Assembly: GCF_000328705.1 (NCBI RefSeq) | Contig: NC_019673.1 | Coordinates: 2,418,001-2,482,000, forward strand | Reading direction: 5' to 3' | From: Saccharothrix espanaensis DSM 44229 | Lineage (GTDB): Bacteria; Actinomycetota; Actinomycetes; Mycobacteriales; Pseudonocardiaceae | DNA: 64,000 nucleotides | Shown: positions 9,317 through 18,162 of the stretch, piece by piece | How the letters are laid out: every line of letters starts with the position of its first letter | Numbering within the stretch: position 1 is the stretch's first letter | Made by a program: the position numbers and the translations under genes | Notes under the pieces: model-generated | Databases searched by the model: none | Told to the model about the DNA's origin: nothing | What the model saw: the letters and a program-made list of their open reading frames with translations, nothing else

Positions 9317-10870
9317 TCAGAACCGGCCGAACAGCCAGTGCCCGGGGTGCGAGCGGTCGGGGGCGCGGCAGTACCCGCGGATGGCGTCGACCAGTTCGGC
9401 CACCGACAGGTGCCCGTCACCGCTGGAGTCCAGCCGCGCCACGATCTCCCGGGCCTCCTGCTCCGGCACCGCGCAACCGCTCAACAGGCGGAGGAGTTCG
9501 TCGTTGCGCACGACGTCGTCGCCGCTGGTGTCGACCAGCGCCAGCACCGCCGTCGCCAACGGCAGCACCTCGGCTTCCGCCGCGCCGTCGACGATCCAGC
9601 GCAGGAACTCGGCTTCGCCCACCCGGCCGTCGTGGTCGGTGTCGGCCCGCCCGACGACCGCCCGCCACAGCGCGCGGTAGCCCTCCCGGACCGCGCGGGC
9701 GCGCGGCGACCCCGGCGGTTCGCCGAACGCCTGGACCAGGCGCAGGGCGAACGCCTCGTAGTCGTCCAGGCTCAGGTGACCGTCGCCGGTCGGGTCCGGC
9801 AGGGCGAACCGGGGCGGGGCCGGCGGGGGAGCGTCGGTGGCCCGCCGCGCCCACCGGGTCAGCGCCCCGACGTCGACCGACAGCAGGTCGGCGTGCCTCG
9901 CCCCCTCGTGCGCGACCAGCGAGACGTCGGCACCGGCGGCGCGCAGCTCGGCGGCGTACCGGCGGACCACGTCCAGCGGCACGATCTCGTCCGCGTCGCC
10001 CGCCACGATCAGCACCGGCCGGTCCAGCCGCGCGACCGGCACCCGGCAGGACTCCAGCACCTCGGCCACGCCCGGACGCCCGGCCAGCCCGGTGGTGCCC
10101 AGGTCCCGGTTGGTCAGCGCGGCGGTCGCCCTGTACACCTCGAACAACGTGGCGTGCTCGGCCAGCGCCACCAGTTGCGCGCCCCGCTCGGTGAGCAGCC
10201 CGCGGGCGTCGAACCCGGGGTGCGTCACGCGCAGCCCGGCCAGCAGGAACGGCACCAGGATGGTCACCGGGGCGTCGTCGTCGGCGGTCTGCCGGTGCAC
10301 GATCTGCGGGATGTGCACCGGCGGCGCGAGCGCGATCGTGCCGCGGAAGTCCAGTTCCGGGGCGTACCGGGTGGCCACCAGCCCGGTGAACAGCGCGGCG
10401 TGCCCGCCCTGCGAGAACCCGACCGCCAGCCACTGGTCGCGCAGCGCGAGACCCAGGCCGTGCGCGGCGCGGACCACGTCGATCACGTCGTCGGCCACCG
10501 CCTCGCCGTTGAGGTACGGGTGCGGGCCGGGCGTCGCCAGCCCCTCGTAGTCGGTGGCCGCCACGACGTACCCGGCCGCGAGCCAGCCCTCGACCAGCTC
10601 GCGTTCCCGCCTGGTCAGCCCGGCCCGCGAGGGCGCGGCGGCGTCGGAGAGCCCGGTGGTGCCGTGGGCGAAGCTGACCACCGGCCACGGGCCGTCGCCC
10701 TCGGGCACGAACACCGAGCCGGACACCTCCCGCCCCGCGCCGTCGTACCCGACGCCCTGGTACCGGATCCGGTGCGCGACCGCCGTCCGGCCCGGCCACA
10801 GGTGCCGGTCCAGCACTTCGGTGTGCAGCGGGGAACCCGCCGGTAGCGCCCCGGATCCGACCACGTCCAC
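9317..10870 (-). CDS. secretory-lipase-like alpha/beta-hydrolase fused to four EF-hands
   Basis: The N-terminal 340 residues form an alpha/beta-hydrolase of the secretory lipase type. They include a SFAHGTTG oxyanion region, the nucleophile elbow GFSQGG, an Asp in AGDADEIVP and a His in EGARHADL. The C-terminal 160 residues carry four EF-hand loops of calerythrin type (DPTGDGHLSLDD, DTDHDGRVGEAE, DTSGDDVVRNDE, DSSGDGHLSVAE), so calcium binding is very likely. The start is uncertain: GTGs exist at 10948, 10870 and 10864. The stretch above 10870 is Arg/Gly-rich and unlike a mature protein, and a hydrophobic signal-like run lies there in another frame. Ester hydrolysis controlled by calcium is inferred from the domain pairing. 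Confidence 0.85.
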   Translation of the reverse strand: MDVVGSGALPAGSPLHTEVLDRHLWPGRTAVAHRIRYQGVGYDGAGREVSGSVFVPEGDGPWPVVSFAHGTTGLSDAAAPSRAGLTRRERELVEGWLAAGYVVAATDYEGLATPGPHPYLNGEAVADDVIDVVRAAHGLGLALRDQWLAVGFSQGGHAALFTGLVATRYAPELDFRGTIALAPPVHIPQIVHRQTADDDAPVTILVPFLLAGLRVTHPGFDARGLLTERGAQLVALAEHATLFEVYRATAALTNRDLGTTGLAGRPGVAEVLESCRVPVARLDRPVLIVAGDADEIVPLDVVRRYAAELRAAGADVSLVAHEGARHADLLSVDVGALTRWARRATDAPPPAPPRFALPDPTGDGHLSLDDYEAFALRLVQAFGEPPGSPRARAVREGYRALWRAVVGRADTDHDGRVGEAEFLRWIVDGAAEAEVLPLATAVLALVDTSGDDVVRNDELLRLLSGCAVPEQEAREIVARLDSSGDGHLSVAELVDAIRGYCRAPDRSHPGHWLFGRF

Positions 10871-11139
10871 CTCACCGCCGCCGCGACACCGACCACGACA
10901 GCGTGGCAGCAGCCGGCCCCCGCCACGCGACCGGGCGGGCGACGACACCCGATCGTCCGAACGCGAACCCGACCGCCGCGAACCCGAGGCGCACCCACCG
11001 CCTCGAACCGCCTCCGCGCGCCTGCCGGCGAACCGCGCCCGCGTCCGGGCCGTGGTGCCGTGGTGCCGTGGGGACCTCGTGCCGTGGGGGCGCGGAAAAG
11101 CGGGCGACCCGGGCGAAGCCTTCGCGCTACGTTCCGGCG

Positions 11140-11886
11140 GTGACCGATGAGGACGGGTACTTCGGGGAACGCGCCGCGGGTCGTTACGACGAGTCGTCGG
11201 CGGAGATGTTCGAGCCGGCCGTGGTGGAGCCGGCGGTCGACTTCCTGGCCGGGCTGGCGGGCACCGGAGGTGCGCTGGAGCTGGGCATCGGGACCGGCCG
11301 GATCGCGTTGCCGCTGGCGGCGCGCGGCGTGCCGGTGCACGGCGTGGACCTGTCCCGGGCGATGGTCGCCAGGCTGCGCGCCAAGCCCGGCGGCGACGCG
11401 ATCCCGGTGACCATCGGCGATTTCGCGAGCACCGAGGTCGGGTCGACGTTCTCGCTCGCCTACCTGGTGTTCAACACGATCATGAACCTGACCTCACAGG
11501 ACGCGCAGGTCGACTGCTTCCGCAACGTCGCCGCGCACCTCGAACCCGGCGGCTGCTTCGTCGTCGAGGTCGGTGTGCCGGACCTGCGCTCGCTGCCGCC
11601 CGGTCAGCGCGCCGTGCCGTTCCACGTGAGCCCGACGCGCTGGGCGTTCGACCTCTACGACGTGGCCACCCAGGCGATGAGCTCGAACTACGTCGACGTG
11701 GTCGACGGCCGCGGCGACTACCGCTCGATCCCGTTCCGGTACGTGTGGCCGGCCGAGCTGGACCTGATGGCCCGGATCGCGGGCCTGCGGCTGCGCGAGC
11801 GGTGGGAGGGCTGGGCGCGGGAGCCGTTCACCAACGAGAGCCGTCGGCACGTCTCGGTCTGGCAGAAGCCCGACACCGCGAGCTGA
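11140..11886 (+). CDS. class I SAM-dependent methyltransferase
   Basis: This 248-residue Rossmann-fold protein has motif I (ALELGIGTGR), the acidic residue after strand 2 (VHGVDLS), a motif II-like FASTEV segment and a late VEVGVPD strand. This is the Methyltransf_25/UbiE-like group often acting on small molecules; the substrate is unknown. The GTG at 11140 is the natural start because the preceding in-frame stretch is Arg/Pro-rich noncoding sequence. The gap before it contains three or four short GTGCCGTGG repeats (about 11050-11097). Confidence 0.88.
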   Translation: MTDEDGYFGERAAGRYDESSAEMFEPAVVEPAVDFLAGLAGTGGALELGIGTGRIALPLAARGVPVHGVDLSRAMVARLRAKPGGDAIPVTIGDFASTEVGSTFSLAYLVFNTIMNLTSQDAQVDCFRNVAAHLEPGGCFVVEVGVPDLRSLPPGQRAVPFHVSPTRWAFDLYDVATQAMSSNYVDVVDGRGDYRSIPFRYVWPAELDLMARIAGLRLRERWEGWAREPFTNESRRHVSVWQKPDTAS

Positions 11887-12122
11887 GCGACCGGGCCGGC
11901 GCGGCGGGCACGCCCGCGCCCCCGGGCACCGGCCGGCGAGTCCCTCGCACGGGGGCTCCTGCCCCGGTGGACCTCCTCGGGAGGGTGGACGCCGGTGGCG
12001 GCGGGGACTGGTCGGCGCGGACCGGGCACGACTCCGCGCGGCCGATCTCGACCATGGTGCGGGGGTGCGCGGCCCGCAGGTACTACGGTTTGGGGAGCGG
12101 CCGGACGCGGGAGGCGACGACG
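11887..12122. other. intergenic region
   Basis: This is GC-rich, with no convincing ORF or hairpin. Its last bases supply the GGGAGGCGACGACG ribosome-binding stretch of the next gene. Confidence 0.6.
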
Positions 12123-12524
12123 GTGACCACCTGGGTCAATGTGATCAACTATGTGCGCAGTCGGTACGAGGTGCTGGAGGAGTCCGACACGTGGCTGCGG
12201 TTCCGGCTGGACACGGAGGGCGGGCGCACCCAGCAGGTCGCGGTGCACCACGTCACCGACGCGGCCGGCGCGGCGTGGCTGGAGATCTCCTCGGCGGTCG
12301 GCCGGGCCGACGCGGTCGACCACGCGCGGCTGCTGGAGCTGGCCGGCACGTCGCTGATCGGCGGCGCGGCCGTGGTGGACGGTGTCGCGCTGCTCAAGCA
12401 CACCGTGCCGCTCAAGGACCTGGACGACCTGGGCGTGCGCGAGGAGTTCGAGCGCCCGCTGACCATGCTCGTGGCGAGCGCCGACGCGTTCGAGCACGAG
12501 CTGACGGCGGCCGACCACTTCTGA
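12123..12524 (+). CDS. YbjN-like small protein
   Basis: This 133-residue alpha/beta protein begins VTTWVNVINYVRSRYEVL and then shows alternating strands and a GTSLIGGAAVVDG segment. The pattern resembles the YbjN / type III secretion chaperone-like fold common in actinomycetes, though the match is by eye only. The GTG at 12123 has a GGGAGG-type site 8 to 10 bases upstream. The long in-frame extension upstream is noncoding in style. Its end lies 12 bases from the end of the convergent WYL regulator. A regulatory or chaperone role is possible but not shown. Confidence 0.8.
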   Translation: MTTWVNVINYVRSRYEVLEESDTWLRFRLDTEGGRTQQVAVHHVTDAAGAAWLEISSAVGRADAVDHARLLELAGTSLIGGAAVVDGVALLKHTVPLKDLDDLGVREEFERPLTMLVASADAFEHELTAADHF

Positions 12525-12536
12525 CACCCACCCGGC

Positions 12537-13496
12537 TCACGGACCCGAGCCCGCCGCGAGCAGCCGCCGGCCCAACCGCCGCGCGGCCTCCCGGAGCTCG
12601 GGGCAGCCCACCACGGTGAACGCGGCGGGGAGCGTCGCGAGCTGCCCGGCGTACCAGGCCGGGTTGCTCGTGCTGCCCACCAGCCGGGTGGTCCCGGCGT
12701 CGACCGGCGCCAGCCGGCCCAGGGCCCGGGGCACGCACCCGGTCAGCACGTCGACCGGCGCGTCCAGCAGCACCTCGGCGGGGAACTCCCAGCCGACGGC
12801 CAGGTGGTCTTCGAGCACGGCGACCGGGTCGAGGTCGGCGGGCGGCCGGAAGCCGTCGGCCAGCACCTCCACGTCGTGGACCCGGTCGACCCGGTACGCC
12901 CGCAGCGCGTCGGCGACGTGCGAGTGGCACAGCAGGTACCACCGGCCGTGGCGCACGACGACCGCCCACGGGTCGACCTCGCCGACCCACGCCGACCCGG
13001 CCTCGGACCGGTAGCCCAGCCGCACCCGGCGGTGCGCCGAACACGCCTGCACCAGGTCGGCCGTCGTGGTCGGGTCGGGGCGGGCGGCGTAACGGTCGGG
13101 CGCGGGGGCGGTGGCCCGGCGGACGGCCTCCGCCTGCGCGGCCACCGGCGCGGGCAGGGCCCGCACGATCTTGCCCAGCGCGCTGCCGACCAGGTCGGTC
13201 GGGTCGCCGGCGTCGTGGTGACCGTCGAGCACGGCCATCACCAGGCCCAACGCCTCGGCGGAGGTGAACACCAGCGGCGGCAGCCGCAGCCCGCGACCGA
13301 GCCGGTAGCCGCCGTGCGGGCCGCGGGTGGCGTCGACCGGGATGCCCGCCTCGCGGAGGGTGCCCACGTAGCGCCGGGCGGCCCGGTCGGTGACGCCGAG
13401 CTTGGCCGCCAGCCGCTCGGCGGTGATCCCGGGCGAGGCCTGGATCAGCTCCAACGCCAGCAGCGCGCGGGCCGTGGGGCTCGTTTCGGGGTTCAT
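12537..13496 (-). CDS. HTH-WYL domain transcriptional regulator
   Basis: This 319-residue protein has an N-terminal HTH_11-type winged helix (residues 1-60, LGVTDRAARRYVGTLREAG) followed by a wing with the motif RGPHGGYRL. A central WYL domain carries GRWYLLCHSHVADALRAYRVDRV, and a WCX-type C-terminal region follows (about 240-319). WYL regulators sense small ligands or nucleic acids and usually act on neighbouring genes. The ATG at 13496 (MNPETSPTARAL) fits the domain start better than the upstream in-frame GTG at 13577. The divergent neighbour is only a GNAT relic, so its original target may be lost. Confidence 0.92.
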   Translation of the reverse strand: MNPETSPTARALLALELIQASPGITAERLAAKLGVTDRAARRYVGTLREAGIPVDATRGPHGGYRLGRGLRLPPLVFTSAEALGLVMAVLDGHHDAGDPTDLVGSALGKIVRALPAPVAAQAEAVRRATAPAPDRYAARPDPTTTADLVQACSAHRRVRLGYRSEAGSAWVGEVDPWAVVVRHGRWYLLCHSHVADALRAYRVDRVHDVEVLADGFRPPADLDPVAVLEDHLAVGWEFPAEVLLDAPVDVLTGCVPRALGRLAPVDAGTTRLVGSTSNPAWYAGQLATLPAAFTVVGCPELREAARRLGRRLLAAGSGP

Positions 13497-13578
13497 CGGC
13501 AGCCAATCCGGAAGGACAACGTCCGCAACGGCTCCCAGTCTGCCGGACAGGGCCGACCCGACCACCGACCAGGACACC

Positions 13579-13800
13579 CGGATCGTCCCCGCCGGCCTGG
13601 TCGCCTACCTGGACGGGCGTGTGGTCGATCACCGAACCGGGCAAGGTGATCAACTGGGGCGAACTGCACGTCGGAGCCCGCCAGGTGTTCGAGGAGGCCG
13701 GGTTCGCGGAGGCCGGCCGGCCGACCCTGCGCCGGGTGGTCATGCGCGTCGACTTCACCGCCGAGGCCGCCGCCGAGCCCCTGACGCCCACGCCGCGCTG
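13579..13800 (+). pseudogene. GNAT acetyltransferase relic
   Basis: Two fragments of one acetyltransferase are adjacent but in different frames. VPAGLVAYLDGR (about 13585-13620) is a typical early GNAT strand. HVGARQVFEEAGFAEAG followed by PTLRRVVMRVDF (about 13660-13760) is the typical C-terminal motif. The acetyl-CoA-binding middle is missing, consistent with an internal deletion plus frameshift. It lies divergent to the WYL regulator, a common arrangement for regulator and target. A sequencing error cannot restore the missing core. Confidence 0.7.
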
Positions 13801-13991
13801 TGCCCCCGCGATGTCACCCCGACGATGTGACGCAGGGTCGCGCGGGCCGCAGCCGGTCCCGTCGCCTCGATCGGTTCGGCGCGCGGAGCGCCGGTCCGCC
13901 TCGGCGTTCGAGCCCGGAAATTTCGAGCCCGGTGGTGACGAGCCCGGTGGTGACGTCCGGCCGACGCCCCACGAGTCGGCCGGACGTCGGG

Positions 13992-15206
13992 TCACAGCGG
14001 GCCGGGCGGGACCGGGGCGGCTTGCTCGGCCTCGACCTGGCGGCGGCGCAGGCGGGGCAGGACGGCCAGCCACACCAGGGCCGCCGCGGCGCAGTACGCC
14101 ACCGTCATGGTGAGGCTCATCGACAGCGGGCTGGTGCCGTTGAGGGACACCAGCGGTGCCACCAGCGGGCCCAGGGCGAACGAGGTGGTGCCCAGCAGGG
14201 CCGCCGCCGTCCCGGCGCGGTCGCGGTGGTCGGCCAGGGCCAGGGCCGAGCCGTTGGACTGGGTGCCGCCGCTGGCCAGCATCATCAACGCCAACCCGAT
14301 GAGCAGCGGGACCAGCCCGGCGTCGAACAGCACCGAGACGAGCATCCCGACGGTGGCCACCGCGCCCAGGGTGGTGCCGATGGCGTACATCCGCGCCGGC
14401 CCCGCGCGCCGCACCACCACCCGGTTGACCTGCGCGCCCAGCACGGCCATCACCGCGTTGGCCGCGAAGCACAGGCTGAACACCTGCGGGCTGAGCGAGT
14501 AGCTGTCCTGTAGCACGAAGCTGATCGACGCCAGGTAGGTGAAGAACGCGACGCCGCCGCACGCGCCGACCACCAGGAACCGCAGGAACATCCGGTCCTG
14601 GAGCACCTCGCCGAACTGCCGCACGCCGCCCTGCGCGGAGCGCGCTTCGGGTGGCAGGCTCTCCGGTAGCGAGGTCAGCGCCAGCAGGAACAGCGCCACC
14701 CCGATCCCGGCCAGCACGCCGAAGATGCCGCGCCACCCCATGAACGGGGCCAACTGCCCGCCGACGACCGGGGCCACGATCGGGGCCAGCGCCCCGACCG
14801 TGGTCAGCATCGCCAGCAGCCGCACCAGCTCCACGCCGTCGGTCAGGTCGCGGGCGACCGCCAGGGCGATCACGATCCCGGCGGAACCGCACAGCCCCTG
14901 GAAGAACCGCGCGGCCAGCAGCAGCTCGATGGACGGCGTCAGCGCGCACGCCAGCGACAGCAGCGCGAACAGCCCGACGCCGAACAGCAGCGGCCGCCGC
15001 CGGCCGAACCGGTCGCTGAGCGGGCCCACGACCAGTTGGCCGAGGGCCAGCCCCAGCATGCACGCCGACATCGTCGCCTGCGCGAGGCCGTCGCTCGTGC
15101 CGAGTTCGGCGGCGAGCTCGGGCAGCGCGGGCATGTAGAGGTCCATCGAGATGGGACCGAAGGTCTCCAGCAGGCCCAGCACGACGGCGACGCGGCGCAG
15201 GCTCAC
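13992..15206 (-). CDS. MFS transporter, Bcr/CflA drug-resistance type
   Basis: This 404-residue protein has 12 predicted membrane helices. The opening TFGPISMDLYMPALPELAA and the first-loop motif GPLSDRFGRRRPLL define the Bcr/CflA drug:proton antiporter subfamily. It is the last gene of the leftward operon, its GTG start overlapping the stop of the esterase gene by 4 bases, so expression is probably coupled. In this context it may expel the substrate, or toxic products, of the esterase and dehydrogenase pathway; that role is inferred. Confidence 0.9.
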   Translation of the reverse strand: MSLRRVAVVLGLLETFGPISMDLYMPALPELAAELGTSDGLAQATMSACMLGLALGQLVVGPLSDRFGRRRPLLFGVGLFALLSLACALTPSIELLLAARFFQGLCGSAGIVIALAVARDLTDGVELVRLLAMLTTVGALAPIVAPVVGGQLAPFMGWRGIFGVLAGIGVALFLLALTSLPESLPPEARSAQGGVRQFGEVLQDRMFLRFLVVGACGGVAFFTYLASISFVLQDSYSLSPQVFSLCFAANAVMAVLGAQVNRVVVRRAGPARMYAIGTTLGAVATVGMLVSVLFDAGLVPLLIGLALMMLASGGTQSNGSALALADHRDRAGTAAALLGTTSFALGPLVAPLVSLNGTSPLSMSLTMTVAYCAAAALVWLAVLPRLRRRQVEAEQAAPVPPGPL

Positions 15207-16186
15207 GGTGCCCGCAGGATCCGGCGCAGCCAGGACAACCGGACGGCCTCGGCGCTGCGGGAGACCTCGGCGCCGGGGGAGAACCCCGCGAAGCCGTGGT
15301 ACCCGCCGGCCCACACGTGCAGCTCGGCCTGCCCGCCGGTGGCCCAGATCCGGGACGCGTACTCGGTCGCCTCGACCCGGAAGATCTCCGCCGCGCCGAC
15401 GTCGACGAACGCGGGCGGCAGGCCGGACAGGTCCGCCATCCGCGCCGGCACCTGGTACGGCGACGCCTCGTCGGTGCCGCGCAACGGCCCGAGGATGGCG
15501 TTCCAGGCGGTGTCGTTGTTGTTGCGGTCCCACGCGCCCAGCCCGTCGTACTGGAGCGTGGACACCGACTCGTTGCGGTCGTCGAGCATCGGGCACATCA
15601 GCATCTGCCCGGCGATCGCGGGACCGCCCCGATCCCTTGCCAGCAGGGAAACCCCGGCGGACAGGCCGCCGCCCGCGCTGGCCCCGGTGACCACGACCCG
15701 ATCGCGGTCGACGCCGAGCTCGTCGGCGTGCTCGGCGAGCCACACCAGGCCCGCGTAGCAGTCCTCCACCGCCGCCGGCGCGGGGTGCTCGGGGGCCAAC
15801 CGGTACTCGACCGACACCGCGACCGCGTTGAACCGCAGCACGTCCGCGATCAGGCCGTCGATGCCGAAGTACCGGTTGCCCAGGACCATCCCGCCGCCGT
15901 GGATGCCGTAGAACGCGGGCGCGTCCACGACCCCGCCGCGCGGCCGGATGATCGTCAGCTCGACGTCCGGCGCGCCGGCCGGGCCGGGCACCGTGCGCTC
16001 CTCGACCTCGACCGGCCGGTCGCCGACGATCTGCCCGACCGGCGGGACGATGGTGGCGAAGTGCGCGCGGTTGGCCAGGATCGTGTCCGCCCGCAGCGGG
16101 ATCCCCTCGACCAGGTCGAGGAACGCGGCGAGCCCCGGTTCCAGCTCGGGGTCGTACGGGACGGGCGGGTACCGGTCGGCGCTCAT
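15203..16186 (-). CDS. alpha/beta-hydrolase fold-3 (HSL-type) esterase, copy 2
   Basis: This 327-residue hormone-sensitive-lipase-like esterase has the oxyanion motif HGGGM, a family YRLAPEHPAP segment, the nucleophile elbow GASAGGG, a catalytic Asp region (GAAEIFRVE) and a His in GGYHGFAGF. It hydrolyses carboxylic esters, substrate unknown. It is a close paralogue of the next gene upstream, sharing the opening P-[YF]-DPE-[LI]-EP and the whole block order, which points to local duplication. ATGA and GTGA overlaps on both sides place it inside one operon. Confidence 0.92.
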   Translation of the reverse strand: MSADRYPPVPYDPELEPGLAAFLDLVEGIPLRADTILANRAHFATIVPPVGQIVGDRPVEVEERTVPGPAGAPDVELTIIRPRGGVVDAPAFYGIHGGGMVLGNRYFGIDGLIADVLRFNAVAVSVEYRLAPEHPAPAAVEDCYAGLVWLAEHADELGVDRDRVVVTGASAGGGLSAGVSLLARDRGGPAIAGQMLMCPMLDDRNESVSTLQYDGLGAWDRNNNDTAWNAILGPLRGTDEASPYQVPARMADLSGLPPAFVDVGAAEIFRVEATEYASRIWATGGQAELHVWAGGYHGFAGFSPGAEVSRSAEAVRLSWLRRILRAP

Positions 16187-17160
16187 CCCGCGACCAGTCC
16201 GAGCACCCGCCGCAGCCACGACGTGCGGGTCTCGATGGCGATCTTGCTGACGTGCCACTCGGGCACGTACATGTCGAACCCGTGGAACGCGCCGCTCCAC
16301 ACGTGCAGCTCGGCCTGCCCGCCGGTCTCCCAGATCCGCAGCGCGTACTGGGTGTCCTCGTCGCGGAACGTCTCCGCGCTGCCGACCTCGATGAACGCCG
16401 GCGGCAGCCCGGACAGGTCGGTGGCCCGGGTGGGTGCGGCGTACGGCGACACCGCGTCGGTGCCGTAGTCCGCGCCGAGCAGCGACTGCCAGCCCGCCAG
16501 GTTCGTCTCGCGGGTCCACGTGCCCCGGTTGCTGTACTGGTGGCTGGCGACGGTGGTGTTGGTGTCGTCGATCATGGGGCACAGCAACAGCTGGCCGACC
16601 AGCGCGGGGCCGCCCCGGTCCCGGGCCAGCAGCGCGACGCCCGCGGACAGGCCGCCGCCGGCGCTGCCGCCCATGACCACCACCCGCGACGGGTCGATGC
16701 CCAGCTCGGCGGCGTGCTCGACGGTCCACACCAGACCGGCGTAGCAGTCCTCGACCGGCGCGGGGTGCGGGTTCTCCGGCGCGAGCCGGTACTCCACGTT
16801 GACCGCGACGACGCCCAGCTCCAGCACCAGCGCGAGCAGCCGGCCGACGTCCATGTTGCGGTGGCCGACCATCATGCCGCCGCCGTGGATGTTGTACAGG
16901 CAGGGCACCGGGCCCTCGACGTCACGCGGGGAGATGACGGTGATCTCCAGGTCCGGCGCGCCCTCGGGGCCGGGTACCATCCACTCGGCGACGTGCACCG
17001 GCGCGTCGCCGACCTGCTCGGCGGCGGGCGGGAACATCGCGGCCATCGCGGCGCGCATCCCGGGGATGGTCTCCGGCGTGAACGGCGGCGCGTCCGGCGA
17101 GAGGATCTGCGCCAGCGCGGGCTCGATCTCGGGGTCGAAGGGGACCGGGGTGTGGGTCAC
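16183..17160 (-). CDS. alpha/beta-hydrolase fold-3 (HSL-type) esterase, copy 1
   Basis: This 325-residue HSL-type esterase has HGGGM, YRLAPENPHP, the nucleophile elbow GGSAGGG and a GAFHGFDM His motif. The start GTG at 17160 has AGGAG at a good distance and gives the same N-terminus as its paralogue downstream. An upstream GTG at 17193 overlaps the stop of the reductase gene and is an alternative. It sits between an aldo/keto reductase and the second esterase. Two paralogous esterases in one operon suggest a substrate with two ester bonds or a range of acyl esters; that is inference. Confidence 0.92.
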   Translation of the reverse strand: MTHTPVPFDPEIEPALAQILSPDAPPFTPETIPGMRAAMAAMFPPAAEQVGDAPVHVAEWMVPGPEGAPDLEITVISPRDVEGPVPCLYNIHGGGMMVGHRNMDVGRLLALVLELGVVAVNVEYRLAPENPHPAPVEDCYAGLVWTVEHAAELGIDPSRVVVMGGSAGGGLSAGVALLARDRGGPALVGQLLLCPMIDDTNTTVASHQYSNRGTWTRETNLAGWQSLLGADYGTDAVSPYAAPTRATDLSGLPPAFIEVGSAETFRDEDTQYALRIWETGGQAELHVWSGAFHGFDMYVPEWHVSKIAIETRTSWLRRVLGLVAG

Positions 17161-17189
17161 GGCAGGCTCCTGGGATGTGGTTCGGGTGC

Positions 17190-18146
17190 TCACGGCCCCT
17201 CCGGGTCGACCACGCCCTTGTCGGCCCAGAACGGCTCGACCAGCGCGCGCAGCTCCTCGGCGCCGACCTGCTCGACCAGGTCGACGGCGGCGAGGTTGTC
17301 CTCGACCTGCGCCGGCCGGGACGCGCCGAACAGCGTGGTGACGTTGGCCGGGTGGGTCAGGGTGAAGGCGACGGCGAGCCGGGCGGCGCTGGTGCCGAGC
17401 TTCTCGGCGACCTGGGCGATGCCGGCGGCGTGGCCCTTGAGCGTCTCGCGGATGCCGCCGGGGTCGCGGCCGATCTCGCGGCTCTGGCCGTCGGAGCCGG
17501 CCAGGATGCCGCCTTCGAGGACGTCCGAGGCCTGCATGGTGAAGCCGCCCGCGAACAGCTCGGCGAAGGGCGCGCCGTCCGGGATGGACCGCCGGCCGAT
17601 GCTGTACTTGAGCTGGGCGATCTGCGGGCCGTCGACGCCGCGCGCGGCGGCGATCTCCTGGAGGCGGCGGATGTTGCCCGCGGACCAGTTGTTGACGCCC
17701 CACGCCCGGATCAGGCCGTCGCGGGCCAGCCCGGACAGGTCCTCCACGAGGTCCTCCAGGGCGACGTCGTCGCGCCGCAGGTCGCCCAGGATCACCAGGT
17801 CGGCGACCTCGTAACCGCCGCGCAGCACGGCGTTGGCCAGCTGCGGGCGGAACCCGTCGTCGCCGAAGCCCTCGATCCACAGCTTGGCCGAGACCAGGTA
17901 CTCCTCGCGCGGGATGCCGGCGGCGCGCATGATCGCGCTCCAGATCACGTCGGTGAACACCGGCGGCATCCCGGGGAAGCCGTAGACGCCGACGTCGAAC
18001 AGGTTGATCCCGGCGTCCACGGCGGCCCGGATCATCGCGACGGCGTCGGCGAAGTCCATCCGGTCGTAGGTGTGCCAGGAGCCGAGGGACAGCAGCGAGA
18101 CGTCCAGGTCGGACGTTCCCACGCGGCGGCGGGGCAAGGGGGACAC
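17190..18146 (-). CDS. aldo/keto reductase-family protein lacking the catalytic His
   Basis: This 318-residue TIM-barrel protein has the AKR family layout. Asp51 and Tyr55 (NLFDVGVY) and Lys88 (SAKLW) of the catalytic tetrad are present, but the usual His in the LYxxH strand is Gly121 (LVILGDL). The NADPH-binding C-terminal part (GASRPAQVEDNL) is intact. Loss of the His lowers or alters carbonyl reduction in known AKRs, so it may act on unusual substrates or be regulatory. The GTG start is preceded by AGGAGG. It follows the dehydrogenase gene by 16 bases in the same operon. Confidence 0.88.
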   Translation of the reverse strand: MSPLPRRRVGTSDLDVSLLSLGSWHTYDRMDFADAVAMIRAAVDAGINLFDVGVYGFPGMPPVFTDVIWSAIMRAAGIPREEYLVSAKLWIEGFGDDGFRPQLANAVLRGGYEVADLVILGDLRRDDVALEDLVEDLSGLARDGLIRAWGVNNWSAGNIRRLQEIAAARGVDGPQIAQLKYSIGRRSIPDGAPFAELFAGGFTMQASDVLEGGILAGSDGQSREIGRDPGGIRETLKGHAAGIAQVAEKLGTSAARLAVAFTLTHPANVTTLFGASRPAQVEDNLAAVDLVEQVGAEELRALVEPFWADKGVVDPEGP

Positions 18147-18162
18147 GAAGCCTCCTACGAGG

